DNA of 64,000 bases from Liolophura sinensis (Eukaryota > Mollusca > Polyplacophora > Chitonida > Chitonidae), in NCBI RefSeq assembly GCF_032854445.1, contig NC_088302.1, forward strand, positions 17,293,338-17,357,337, given 5' to 3'. Below are positions 51,549 to 63,900 of this stretch, in pieces. The notes below the pieces were generated by a model that did not search any database, was not told where the DNA came from, and worked only from the letters and a program-made list of their open reading frames with translations. How positions within the stretch are numbered: the stretch's first letter is position 1; each line of letters opens with the position of its first letter. The translations under genes and the position numbers were made by a program.

Positions 51549-51680
51549 GTTGTCTAGGAATTACTACATGTAGAAAGTAAGACGGACTAAGTTCACATCC
51601 GCGAAAGTTTGCAACAAACACCTCCTCTGAAAGGACGAGCATCAATATCACATGACAATTTGACCCGGAAGAAGTTTGGA
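51549..51680 (-). promoter_or_regulatory. LAMTOR1 proximal promoter with M-box and ETS site
   Basis: Upstream of the LAMTOR1 ATG, 51647-51656 reads GTCATGTGAT on the gene strand, an E-box of the TCATGTG type bound by MiT/TFE factors. CCGGAAG at 51665-51671 is an ETS core, common in housekeeping promoters. TFEB controls lysosomal genes through related CLEAR sites (GTCACGTGAC), so this fits the gene, but one short motif is weak evidence. Confidence 0.4.
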
Positions 51681-51899
51681 TGCGCGTGACAATCTCCTGT
51701 CAGCGACAGTGTTCATATTTTAACCTCTGCAGCATGGCAACTTAGTTACATACTCTGACAGCTGGGAAGCCTCACACCACTTTTTAGGCACATTTTAATA
51801 TCTCTTAATTATCCTATCCACTGTACTGTGTATGAAATAAAATGTGGTGAAAACACGTACAGGGATTCATATACTGGTGAAACACAGCAGCCACTAAGT

Positions 51900-52440
51900 A
51901 ACCGTGTTAAACAACACCAAAAACCGGCATCTAGTAGCTATGATTTCTGCTGTGTTCCAATATATATGTAATTCAGGTCACGGTTTTAATGGGGACAACG
52001 TAAATATTTTATCCAAAGAGCCCTATTGGTTTGAGAGAGAAGCCATTTTCGTAAAGGTTAAAAATCCCATTCTCATCGGCAATGGAGGACTCAGATTTAA
52101 CATATCACACAACTGGGACACAGTGTGGAAAAAAATGTTAATCAGCTTGTGCAAATATACCTCAATATGGTAAATTTTGTTCAATCATGTAAAACTGTAT
52201 TATATTCAGATTTGGTCACTATATACTAGCTCCTATTGTCTCATTGTTTTAAATTGTATAAACCAATTTTATACTTTCAACCATGAACGTGAACTGTGTT
52301 CACCAGGAAACTTGTACATACAGTTTTGTTAACTTTGTTTTTGTATGTAACTTCAGTATAAATAGGAATTCTTTTTGTTTAACACCTTATTCTGTTGAAG
52401 CCGATAGGTTGTCGCCGCAACGTCAGTAAATAATATACAT
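51900..52440 (+). mobile_element. Penelope-like retroelement 3' fragment (GIY-YIG C-terminal part)
   Basis: The frame around 51955-52165 reads NILSKEPYWFEREAIFV and GGLRFNISHNWD. This pattern follows the GIY-YIG endonuclease in Penelope-like elements (W..R...EA...., LNRDGGL, LS..YD). A typical trailing stretch with AACGTCAGTAAATAA follows. No reverse transcriptase is present; it is a decayed fragment. Confidence 0.5.
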
Positions 52441-52561
52441 TGTCCAGTAGAACAGTTTTACAGTGTTATCTTTTATCTCTTAATAACCCCTTCATTTCAT
52501 ATACACTTCTATTTCATTTGTCGAAATGACGTTATCGATGAAATTAATGGGAACGTAAGAC

Positions 52562-52795
52562 CAGCGTGACATAGAGCAATGACTTAAGAGGCTTTCACCA
52601 ATGCGATTGCTGTGAGTTCAAGTCCACCTCATGCTGGACCGCACTCTGACCGTACGTGGGAAGGTTTGTGAGCAACCTGCGGATGGTCGCGGGTTGCCTC
52701 CGGGATCAACCTGCTTTCCTCCCACCATAATGCTGTCGCCGGCGAATCAGCGATGTACCCGATTCTTGAATAGGACGTAAAACACCAATCAATAG
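52562..52795 (+). mobile_element. SINE family A, nearly full length
   Basis: TTCAAGTCCACCTCATGC, the central domain and GACGTAAAACACCAATCAA are present. The head is diverged. Confidence 0.8.
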
Positions 52796-53164
52796 TAGTT
52801 ACGATATTTATTTATTTATTTATTTTATTTATTAGCACCATTTTGAAAATTTTCCATAATGCGATGATAGCGTGAAACCTAAGTACTTTGGGCAATTTTT
52901 AGTCAATCCTGACGAAGTTTACCACCTGTGACCTTGGCCTACTCACTTGTAGTGCATATCCGTGGATGACCAGTCATCTTCAGTGAAGACAGTGCAAGCA
53001 GTGGGTTATTTACTGTCAACAAGGGCCCACGGAAAATGAGAGCAGCTGAATACAGAAATTCCCTGCCCAATTAGGCTCGACTTGAACGCGCAACTCGCGC
53101 ACCTTATAACTGTCTCCCCACTCCCCTCTCCACTCCCACCCATCTACCTCGTCTCAATCACTTT

Positions 53165-53292
53165 ACTTATTAATTTGATTGCTGTTCAACGTTATATTCA
53201 AGAATTTTTCACTTATACGATGGCGGTCAGTTTGAGTGAAAGACACTGGAGTGCCCCTGGGTAAACCATCGATCTTTGGCAAGTTACCGACA
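53165..53292 (-). mobile_element. SINE A relative, second subfamily
   Basis: The family A tail is joined to GATCTTTGGCAAGTTACCG, as in the copy at 7270. Confidence 0.5.
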
Positions 53293-54516
53293 GTATTGTC
53301 GTTCATAAAGATAACTGATATCTCGATCGTTGAGATTACAGGTCAATATATTGCTGTACCTTTTGTTTTCAATGTCTGTGTATAAGTGCTCACTATATAA
53401 GAGTGTTGTCAGTTACTGTGGTTGCATGGTGCTCGGGATATTACGAGTTGTGTCAACACGGTCACTCAGCTGACTTCCTATCCTTGTAGGTCATAATTAT
53501 GGTCTCATAAGGTGGAAGAAGAGAACGTTAATCAAGGGTTATTGAGGACCTCACTTAAGACTATATATATATGTAATATACAGTATTTCTTGACCAAAGC
53601 ATATGGTCAGTTACACCTTCCATCTTGACAGTTGTTATCAAAAGTTATAAAATAGTTATATATACAAGTGGCTTTGTAGAATTTTACAAAATATGTATAG
53701 CTGTTAAAAATCCTTGGGTATCGTGTTAAACAATAATCAAATAAATACATAAATAAATGAATAAATCTAGCATGTTTTCTTTTCAGATCAAGTTGCAAAG
53801 ACGTTATATGAAAAAGATGTTTAAAAGCAGTTGCTGTTTCAAATTTGCTAATTCGAATTTCCAGCGGGAAGGCCTGCAGTCTGTTGTATCGACTCATATA
53901 GAACTTGGCTAGTCGATTGAACATGGACATTCTGTTTTATTCAAATTCGACTGAAAGGCGCTTTAATGTAAAACAAAGCCCAAATTATTAATGGCTCTGA
54001 AGAGCGGAATTTTGGCGCCGTCTTGCGCCGGGCTCTGATGGTAAAAAAACGACCTATGTTAATAGATAGAATGTCAAAATCCAAATCTCACCGACCGGCG
54101 GGTAGACACACAGTGGCTTACGTAGTGGCTTCGTTGCATCTACAAGCTATTGGATAAAATATCTTGAGAATTGGACGGTTCGGGTGTCTTTTTATGTAAG
54201 TGACGTTCGAAGTAAAACAAACGAACGAACAAATAAATAATCCAAATGGATGGATCCAACACACTCTATCTCCCACCACCTCTTCTCGTGACAACGTTAC
54301 TTTTCATTCCATTCCCGGTAAAAGCAATTGACGTCACAGACAGACTGAACATTTGTAACCAATGTTTGGGACATCCTGTTAACATATTTGCAACAATGCT
54401 GCTTATGACTGGTCAATGGGCAACTCGTAAATCTCCTTTCTGCCTGTGTCGAGACGGTCCAAAGCTGTAAACTTTGTTGTTTCTTTTATTTTGTCACAAT
54501 TATCGGTTTATGTTTA

Positions 54517-54687
54517 AGAAATAATGTTCGCGTCAGGGTAGTCTAACGGTAGTTTTACATCAAATCGATGTGGAAGAGTTTACAAATTTTAGGTCTCAGG
54601 CTTCGCCTTCGACCTAAAATATAAACTCTTCCACATCGATTTGATGTAAAACTACCGTTAGACTACCCTGACGCGAACATTATTTCT
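54517..54687. repeat. Perfect 66-bp inverted repeat (long hairpin)
   Basis: Arms 54517-54582 and 54622-54687 are exact reverse complements. Inside them ATTTTAGGTC (54586-54595) pairs with 54611-54620, leaving a 15-nt loop. No coding sense is seen. It could be a palindromic MITE or a hairpin RNA source. Confidence 0.95.
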
Positions 54688-55316
54688 ATTCTATTACCTT
54701 GGTAGAAGCAAAATGTATTTGTAATTATAATAAAAACGCCATTGCGGTATAGATTAACAGCAAAAAACGCCTCCACTTTCACTGACACATTGTTTTCGTC
54801 CAACCGAACGTTCTAAAGGGGCGTGACCTAATTCTGTACGAAACCATGATGTATTTTACAGGGGGTGTTAAAATGCGATGGTAAATATTACGGACGTGCT
54901 TCACGACTAGAATGGAATAATAAAAAGAATACGTTTGTTTCTCGAAAACAATTCCGACTATAAAATATAGCACTATAAAGTAAAACATCTGCAGGGTTGC
55001 TTTCATATTGTCCTGCTTTCAGCTAAGACGCTGTTATCACGGTGGGCTTCGGTAAGACAGGCACGGTGTCAAACAGGGACAAACACTGACAGTGAGCCGG
55101 GGAGGTCGCTCGTTCCTGGCAGGTCAAAAGTTTTCCCAAACTCTGTCTGGCAGAGCTAAAGGAGCTGGAAACCTCTGGCATCAGCAAAGCGACAACAAAA
55201 GTGGGGAGTTCAACTGTTTAAACGTAAATAAAATCTGAATTACGTACGAAAAAATAATAATTGAAATACACAAAATTAGGTTAACAATAGTTTGATACTG
55301 AATTTTATTTGGTTTA

Positions 55317-55515
55317 CGTAGGCTGTATGGCTGTCGTGGCCCGGACGCAGTGATTCGTGTACCGGCGGCTAAGTTTTGCATCGCGGGAAATATCAGACAT
55401 CATGGATCCGATCTTTTTTAGACCCATTGGTTGATTGCCATACCATGGTTTGTGGTCAACTGGGGCGTTTAGGAAAGGCCGCTGAAAGAAAGACTCGGAG
55501 GAAAAATTATCAGGT
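55317..55515 (-). mobile_element. Crypton-like tyrosine recombinase fragment (DUF3504 type)
   Basis: The reverse frame encodes PWYGNQPMGLKKIG, then YTNHCVRATT, the H-x-x-R box of the tyrosine recombinase-like domain found in Cryptons and Crypton-derived host genes. The fragment ends at a stop soon after the motif and is preceded by an A/T run. No flanking recombinase domain is visible, so it is a broken copy or a lone exon. Confidence 0.6.
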
Positions 55516-56403
55516 CCGTATGTAAAAAAAAAAAAAAAAACTTTTCGTGAAACTATTATTATCTCTTTTGTGTAGCATTCAAACGTCCCTATGGGCTTTA
55601 AATTATCTGTAACCAGATACTTTTCTTCTTTAAAATAAACGTTCGCTCCGACAGAAAAAATAGCCATTTTGTTTCTTTGTTTATATTTGTCGACTGCTTT
55701 ATTCAATGTAAACAACAACCTCTATCCACCCATAGAACTACAATAGACCCGTCCAGAAGTCAAACGCTTCTGTCTCGTGATGGGGGGTATCTAACGACAC
55801 AGATAATGTGCACTTGGCATAGCGCCAAGCAGTGCGTTGTATGTAATAAAAAGGAATCGAAGGGTAATAGAATTGTCCGTAAAACACACATCAAGTACTC
55901 ACGCACTGCAACGTCGCAGAAGAAAACTATGCGTTCTACCGGCGTCGAGTCTCCCATAACATGTTCTTGACTGACAGTTCGGAAAGGTCTATTGCTAGGG
56001 TACAGCCTGACTGGTTCTCTCCCCCTGACGCAAGATGGCGCTAAACGTTTCAGATGTCACATTCAAGGTACGCAGAATGCGTCAGGGAACCAGACTAAGG
56101 CACAGTGTGCTAGGCAAACAAATGGGGGGGCCACTTCCCGACAAATACATCTTTGCGTTATGAGTACAACGGTAGGCCTACATAAAAATGACGTAGTACA
56201 GAACAGAACTAAAGAGTACCCAACGTTAAACCCAATTCTTTTAAGCGGGTTGTTCGCTATAATTGCTTAGTAAGCCACATGAGCCTAACTTCTATTGGAT
56301 ATGTGAAATATTCTTGCAAATGGTGGAAAAACTCTATTCAAATAAGTGAACAAATGTCTACCCGGAGTTCTAAACAGATAACCGTATAGCTTGTTGGTCA
56401 ACG

Positions 56404-56550
56404 GTGCCTAGTGGTTAACATACTACTGTAGCTCAATGACCAAGGAACCTCTCATCAATGCGATCGCCCTGAGTTTATCTCATGCTAGCTTCATCTATAC
56501 ACGGTAGTACATGGGTTAGTCTGCCAGCAAGATGCAGATGGCCGCCGTCG
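56404..56550 (+). mobile_element. Degenerate SINE family A head
   Basis: GTAGCTCAATGACC, CTCATCAATGCGATCG and GGCCGCCGTCG keep the order of the family. Confidence 0.55.
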
Positions 56551-57441
56551 TTTACACAAATCAAACATATATATAAATCAAATGTGTCATGACTTGTAAC
56601 ATGTATTAGTTTGCTTAAGGTAAATTTAAATGTTGTTTTGATCACATCACTCCTGTGTCTCCTTAATTGTATCAAGTAGGCACCAGTGCGGACATATTTT
56701 ACGTGCTGCCTGACTGGAATGTTACAATGTAGGAGACGCTTTTCAGTGCCTTGCATAAAACTCCACCAAGATTTGAATATGGCGTATAAAGCTCGTTTTG
56801 TTATAAGATTATATACCGAAAGTAGTATATAAGCAATTGCATATACTACAGTTCATTTGAAAATAAGCTTTCCCTTATCCCAGCTGTGAAGAACCAGGAT
56901 AAGGCTATAGTAAATAAATGTTTCTGAATCACATGAAATAACTGAGGTGGTTTTGGCCAGGTGAAACAATGAGGTATTCATTTTATACCGATTTCCGCGT
57001 CACTCAAGCGTGCATACATTTATACCCTATATTACCACCTGTTCATTAGCGAAAACAAGAGAGACAAAGAGACGCGATATACTTTTTTTATAAATGCGAG
57101 AAATTTATTTTTGCCCGTGGCAAAAAGAGAAGAAATTTGTGCGCAGGCTGCATTGATATACTAATGGTGTTTACATTCAGAATGAAAAGAATCCCGTGGT
57201 CTTGAGTTATTTACCGGTACCGTCTTTACTTTCTAGTCTGAAATAAAATGAAAAAGTAAACATACAAGTTATGCAGATGACCTAAATATTCACAGTTCGA
57301 GAGGTACGGCAGGTTATTCTGCAGATTATTCTCCAAATCGTGTCATGTTCTCGGGTCTTTGAAAGCCTCACGAAATGACAAAAGTATACAAAGTGTTTTG
57401 AAGGAATATATCCTAGTCCCACTGTAAGTCTGTACTTCCCA

Positions 57442-57766
57442 TTATGACACAGTACACCTCTTCCATTATTACACAGTACACCTCTTCCATTATGACACAG
57501 TAAACCTCTTCCATTATGACACAGTAACCTCTTCCCTTTTCACACATTACATCTCTTCCATTATCACACAGTACACCTCTTCCATTATCACACAGTAAAT
57601 CTCTTCCATTATCACACAGTAACTTCTTCCCTTTTCACACTGTTCACCTCTTCCATTATCACACAGTACACCTCTTTCCGTATGACACAGTAAACATCTT
57701 TCCTTATCACACAGTACAAGTGTTCCATTTTCACACAGAACGCCTCTTCCATTATCACACAGTACA
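57442..57766 (+). repeat. 24-bp minisatellite downstream of the A2M gene
   Basis: About 13 imperfect copies of a 24-bp unit (CACAGTACACCTCTTCCATT core), ending about 170 bp beyond the A2M stop codon. It may lie in the 3' UTR. Confidence 0.88.
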
Positions 57767-57934
57767 CTCGAAAAGGGTGTCCTACGGTGAATGAGTGGGA
57801 TTCGGTCATCAAATTTAACAAACTGCCAAGTTGTGAAGAATCGTCCACTCTCAATCACAAAACGTGTTAATTATATTTTTCGTACATTTTCTCTAAATCA
57901 CGCCGCTTAATGACAATAAACCAGACAACGCCAT

Positions 57935-60900
57935 TTATGAAAAAATGGATTTACGAGATACTGTGAAAGAGTCCCGAGGTTTTGATGTCTTACACACCTT
58001 ACATCCGCATTCGGCACAAACGTCACAAACGGAGGCCCGTTTGAGGAGCTGTGATTGGTAGAAGACAGTCACCTGATCCTCTGCAAACGAAAGAGCAAAT
58101 ACAACACTAAAATCGTACAAAAAATACTGTTTGCATGCTCAACATGTAGGAAATAGGGAAAGATTTCACCAACGATAACTGATTTTTTAAAAATATGATA
58201 CATTTAGAAAGTTATATACTAGTTTTGATTAAAAATGTAGACTAACATGCATTGACGTCATAACCTTTTCAAACTACCCTTTTTAAAATCTCTAGTGCTA
58301 CAATTTTTTTGTAAAAAGTTTTATGGTAAAAACACAAACACAAGCTGTGTAAATTTTCAAATCGACACATCACTTGCGTTGTTTTATTAAACTCATACTT
58401 TACATCACTCTGAAACAATTTTTATTACCCAGACAATAACGAGGAGCAGCATACCATGTAGATAAAATCATGGAGGACTTAAATGACATTACAGTAATCC
58501 GCATGTCAAACGTACACAGCAACAAGAAGTTGATCACTAAACAAATACAGTTATTTGACCTTCATAGCATATTTTCAAACTTCAAATTATATGGATCTGT
58601 CATTTTTCAAAGCAGCAAAAATAACCTTTATCCAAGTTCATTTATTGACTTAATGTTATGTATAAAAGGGATTGTCTTTGAAGAGACACCGGTCGTCCAT
58701 AAACCACTATTGCCACCGTCATATACAGGCTCGGACAAATTACATAAATATGTCGGTACGTAAGTTTCATTATGGATCTCCCTTCCCATCTCAGTAGGCG
58801 GAGACAATATCAGTGTGACTGCAGTTATATGGATAGCTATTGTGTTGAGACATAGCCTACCAGGGGAGTAATAGTCGTACACCCGGATAGGGACTGGCTG
58901 GGACTTGGCGACTAGACCTGTCCTCTGGGCAGTCATAGAGAGGCACACAGGGCTGGTGGTGAACTGTAAACAAACAGCCATAACTTAACAGTTAAACAAA
59001 AACTATGGCTAAGGTGGTGGGAGTTGGGCGTGGTGGAGAATAACACAAATGTGATATGTGACTAAAACCCAATAACAACTTTCACTGTATTTGGGAAGTA
59101 TTTTTCTCCTGGAAAGCACTGTATTTCTCGTGGAATTTTCCACCATGTTAAAGAAAATACTGAAAGACGTTTGAATTTTCAAGTCCAGTTTTTGTATCTA
59201 CTAACTGCCAGTGGTTCTAGACTGACTAGTCGTCCTCAAGGCTTTCAATTCTCAACGAGTAGGATGTAGAGACTATGTATTATGATCTTGAGGAATCTCA
59301 CTTCGTCAAAGTACAGGATAACTTTCCTGTCCGCTGTCTCTACCCTCTTCATGCCTTTAACCTTCTTGATACTTTCGACATCCGCCTCGAATCCACTCGG
59401 GATTCCGATCTCCTGGACAGCCATGCCAGTTGTGGCGACGAGAGACCTGACGTGGAGAGAAATTGTGTTCTTACTGGAAGTGTAGCCGCAACACGTGTTG
59501 CTGTATCTTACAAGAATTCTCTGAGTAACAATCAACTTGCATGCCTTTCTACTTATAGTAAACAGTTAAGTTTCTCGCGTATTGGCGACTCGCCATCAAG
59601 CCGGACTGACTACTGAGCTTAAGTATACAAGGCCGAGGGCCGACTCCACAAAGCTGTTTCTCATTTAAATAAAATTTTAGAGCTTATTTTGGCCACCACG
59701 GAATTACCATTTAGATCACCTAGTAAATGTCACTTCAAAAACAAATTTATAAATAAAGTTCTTGTAGAATCGTCCCCTGAAGAGTAAAATAAATCTTCTG
59801 GCTAAATATAAAGCACTTACAGTGCACTATAGAACCTCATCTGAATTTAGTCATGTCTGGTACATATAGATTATTTATTTACTTTTTTTGTGTTTTACGC
59901 CGTACTCAAGAATATTTCACTTATACGAGGGCGGCCAGCATTATGGTGGGGAAATCCACGACCATCCGCAGGTTGCTGACAGACCTTCCCACATACGGCC
60001 GTAGAGGAAGCCAGCATGAGCTGGTCTCGAACTCACAGTGACCGCATTGGTGAGAGGCTTCTGGGTCACTACGCTGCGCTAACGCGCTAACCGACTGAGC
60101 CACGGAGGCCCCCAGATCATTTATTTACTTTTTCATTAATTGGAGCACTTATAATACTCACGAAAACTTGACAGCCAGGTTGCAGAACCCGATGGTAGGC
60201 TAACATGATTGCAACTACCATGGCAACCTGTATCTTGAACATGCGTTGCCATGGCAGTTACAATAGTTAGCCTGCCATCGCGTTGTGGAACCGGTTCAGG
60301 TTTATTATACTACATAAGGAAGAAATCAAACAGAGCCCAGAGGAAGCCAAAGCATATTGTCAGAGGTATCTGACAAGCACAATTTACTGTTGCGGTACCA
60401 AGTGCGCCTGTACCTTGTGCAGGTTTGGACCGTGAGATGGTTGACCGTCTCCTCCAACAGCTGGGCCCGGACTTCAAAGGACGGTGTTCGGAGGTCGGCT
60501 TCCACATTGAACGATACAGATACCTAGAAGAAGATTTTGTGCATCAGACAGCTTCTTTACTTGACTAATATTTTAAGCGGTACACAACAAAGAGTAAGAA
60601 GATGAGCTAGACATGAACTCACAGCGATCGCATTGCTACATAAAAGGCTCTTGAGAATTGTGCTGCGAAAGTACGTTAACCACTTGGCCACGGAGGCCCC
60701 GACAGCTTATGTACGTCATATCAATCATACCAAAAAGCTTACACAGCCGGATGATGTCATACACTAAATCATTAGATTCTGATATCGAATTAAAACGATA
60801 AATTTTATTCCTGATTATACATAAATCATATTTGTAAAGAAATACAATCATATACACGGCCGTATGTGGGAAGGTCTGCCAGCAACCTGTGAATAATCGT

Positions 60901-63900
60901 CGATTTCCACCGGGCTATGTCCGGTTTTCTTTCACCATAATGCTGGCCGCCGTAGTATAACTGAAACATTACTGAGTACGGGTAAAACACCAATCAAATG
61001 AATAAATCAAATAAATAAACAATCATATTCAAAATGTACCCTCCACCCCCCCCCCCCCCCCCAACACACACACCCTCAAAAATATTATCTAAACCAGTTA
61101 ATAATCTTACCTCGACTAGAGCCATGCCATGACCAGTAGCATGGACATCAACAACTGTTGGTACATTGGGTAGCTGCAATAGAAATAGATACTTTATAAA
61201 CTTACATCTATTATTTGCAGCAGTGTAGTATTGCCCTGGTCCACTGTAATGTGTTTCTGGAGAACAGACATCTATTTTCTGCAGCTGTACAACAATCGTT
61301 CGCCATTATGTGTTTCTGTAGCACAGGCTTACATCTATCGTTTACAGCGGTACAGCATTGCTCTTGTTTGCCATATTGTGTTTCTGGAGCATAGATTTAC
61401 ATCGATTGCTTGCAGCAGTACACCATTGTTCTTTTTCACCATTAATGTGTTTCTGGTACACAGACTTACATCTATTGTTTGAAGTAGTATACCATTGCCC
61501 TTGTTTGCCATAACGGGTTTATGGGTCAGAGACTTACATCTATTGTTAACAGCAGTATATCCTTTCCCTTGTTCACAATAATGCGTTTCGGGGGCACAGA
61601 TTTACATATATTGTTTACAGTAGTATAGCATTTCCCTTGTTCACCATTATGTGTTTCTGGGCACAGATTTACACATCTTGTTTACAGTAGTAGAGCATTT
61701 CCCTTGTTCACTATAATGCGTTTCTTGAGCACAGACTTACATCTATTGTTTACAGCAGTACAACATTACGCTTGTTCGCCATAATGTGTTTTGGAGCAGA
61801 GATTTACATCTACTGTTTACAGCAGTACAACATTGCACTTGTTCACCATAATGTGTTTTGGAGCAGAGACTTACATCTATTGTTTACAGCAGTACAACAT
61901 TGCGCTTGTTCGCCATAATGTGGTCTTGAGCACACACTTACATCTATTGTTTACAACAGTACAACATTGCGCTTGTTCGCCATAATGTGGTCTTGAGCAC
62001 AGACTTACATCTATTGTTTACAGCAGTACAACACTGCGCTTGTTCGCCATAATGTGTTTTGGAGCAGAGATTTACATCTACTGTTTACAGCATTACAACA
62101 ATGCACTTGTTCAGCATAATATGTTCTGGGGCAGAGACTTACATCTATTGTTTAAACCAGTACAACATTGCGCTTGTTCGCCATAATGTGGTCTTGAGCA
62201 CAGACTTACATCTATTGTTTGGAGCAGAACAGAATTGTCCTTGTTCACAGTGATGTGCTTCTGGAGCTCGCCCGCCTGGAGGTTTACTTCAATATTGAAC
62301 TCGGGACTGTATATCAGTTTAGCGAACTCGGATAGTGCTTGGAGAGCGAGTACCGTGTCCTGCATCAATTAGACGACGAAATTTATAAAAACGACAATTA
62401 GACCTTGAAATCCGAACGCATTATTATTCGTGACATTTTTTTGCATCGTCTTTGATAAACACACACAATAAATGTGGATTGCATGTATATATCTTCATGA
62501 ATCTCTAGGGGATATGTATTCCTCTTAAAAACTTATTTAACTGACAAAATTATAATCTGACATAAAAAGTTTTACGGCTCACACCAATACAAAGAAGCAG
62601 CTTCTATTTAAATTTCATTTGTATTCAGTAGATACAAGTCTAATATGCATCCATTAAGCATCCTCTTTCAATATTATAATCCGATGTATAATTTTAAATT
62701 TGTGATAAGCCATCTTTCATTTAACCAAATCATTTTCTAATAAAGTCCAAACAAGGCCTCTTGAGAAGCGGTATTACATACCTGAGTGGACTTGAACCCG
62801 CCGCTCGGATTTCTCTGGGAGACGATCCACTTCATGATTTGTATCCCGTCATTCAGCTGGTCTCTCTCAGCGTACGTCAGCAGGCCGTATGACGTCACTT
62901 CTACGTCACGAGCTTTAGCGTCATTCGGCGGAGTCCAGCGAGATGTGGATGGCTTTTTAATCTCTTCCCTAACCTCCCAATGGCGAGTACCATCTGAAAT
63001 ATCACAAAATAAACTGGCTCTTGAAATCATTCCTTGTTTAAAGTGAACATAAAGTCTGCCACTATATATCAGGATATAGCAGGATCGCTAAAACATGACG
63101 TTGTGTACACGAATAGCCCTGACCTAGCGCCAAACTAAAAGAAACATCCTCCCTTTTAACACGGAACAGAGCTGATACTCTTCGGTTGGGTATCAGGCGT
63201 TTTTTTTTTTTTTTTCTTTTTTTGCATTTTCTCACTGTCACATTGTTTAATACCGATGGTACGGGAGAGCTCCTAGGTTTTGTGACGTCACTGTAGATAG
63301 CTATAACATGGCAAAATGGTGTCACCAAATGTGTGGCTAGGTACTGACGATTGTTTACTATTTATTTTGCTGAATAAGCGGTGTAGAATTTTTAAAAATA
63401 TTTTTAGAACATTTCTGGACAACTACGTTAATAATTAATTCAGCTTTAGTGGTTGACTCTATGTTCACTTTAAAGCATAGACATCACGTTAGTAACAAGA
63501 CATGTACAGGAGGTCTTTTGGGGTTACATTCATTTTATTTTCTATGGTTAATTAAGAAGCTAATGAAAATCTCTTTGATTCGTGTTTCACTGCAACAAAT
63601 GGCAAATGTTTCCTGTGGAAATATAAATATGCAAGAGTAGACTTAGAGAGGTAATATCCCTCGGCACATAACGAATCAGTTTTACTGTTTCATGTAGAGC
63701 AATATTTCATTAAATACATTGATGGTATTCAAAAATTCATTCTCCTCATAACGAAGTAAATAGAAACTATAATATCAACAGTGGACATGTCTTTCCCCTA
63801 CCCTTGTTGATGGCGCGAGCGTTGAGCTTGTGTAGAGCCGTCTCCCGCCATGGTACTCTGGGCCAAAACTAGAGCATATGTTGTAATGGCCAAGCTGTAT

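Larger units (their letters stand above)
51681..57934. other. Intergenic region between LAMTOR1 and A2M
   Basis: Holds the Penelope-like and Crypton-like fragments, SINE pieces, the long hairpin and the 24-bp minisatellite. A possible 33-nt first exon (56035-56067: GATGGCG start, CAAG/GTACGC donor) was seen but has no partner. Confidence 0.5.

Noticed and set aside
54246-54470. 74-codon frame with a hydrophobic start
   Set aside because: Low-complexity leader and no homology or splice context recognised.
61231-62253. Plus-strand frames rich in FTSTVYSS or TYIYCLQQYN-like repeats
   Set aside because: They are reverse readings of the A2M exon-end array.
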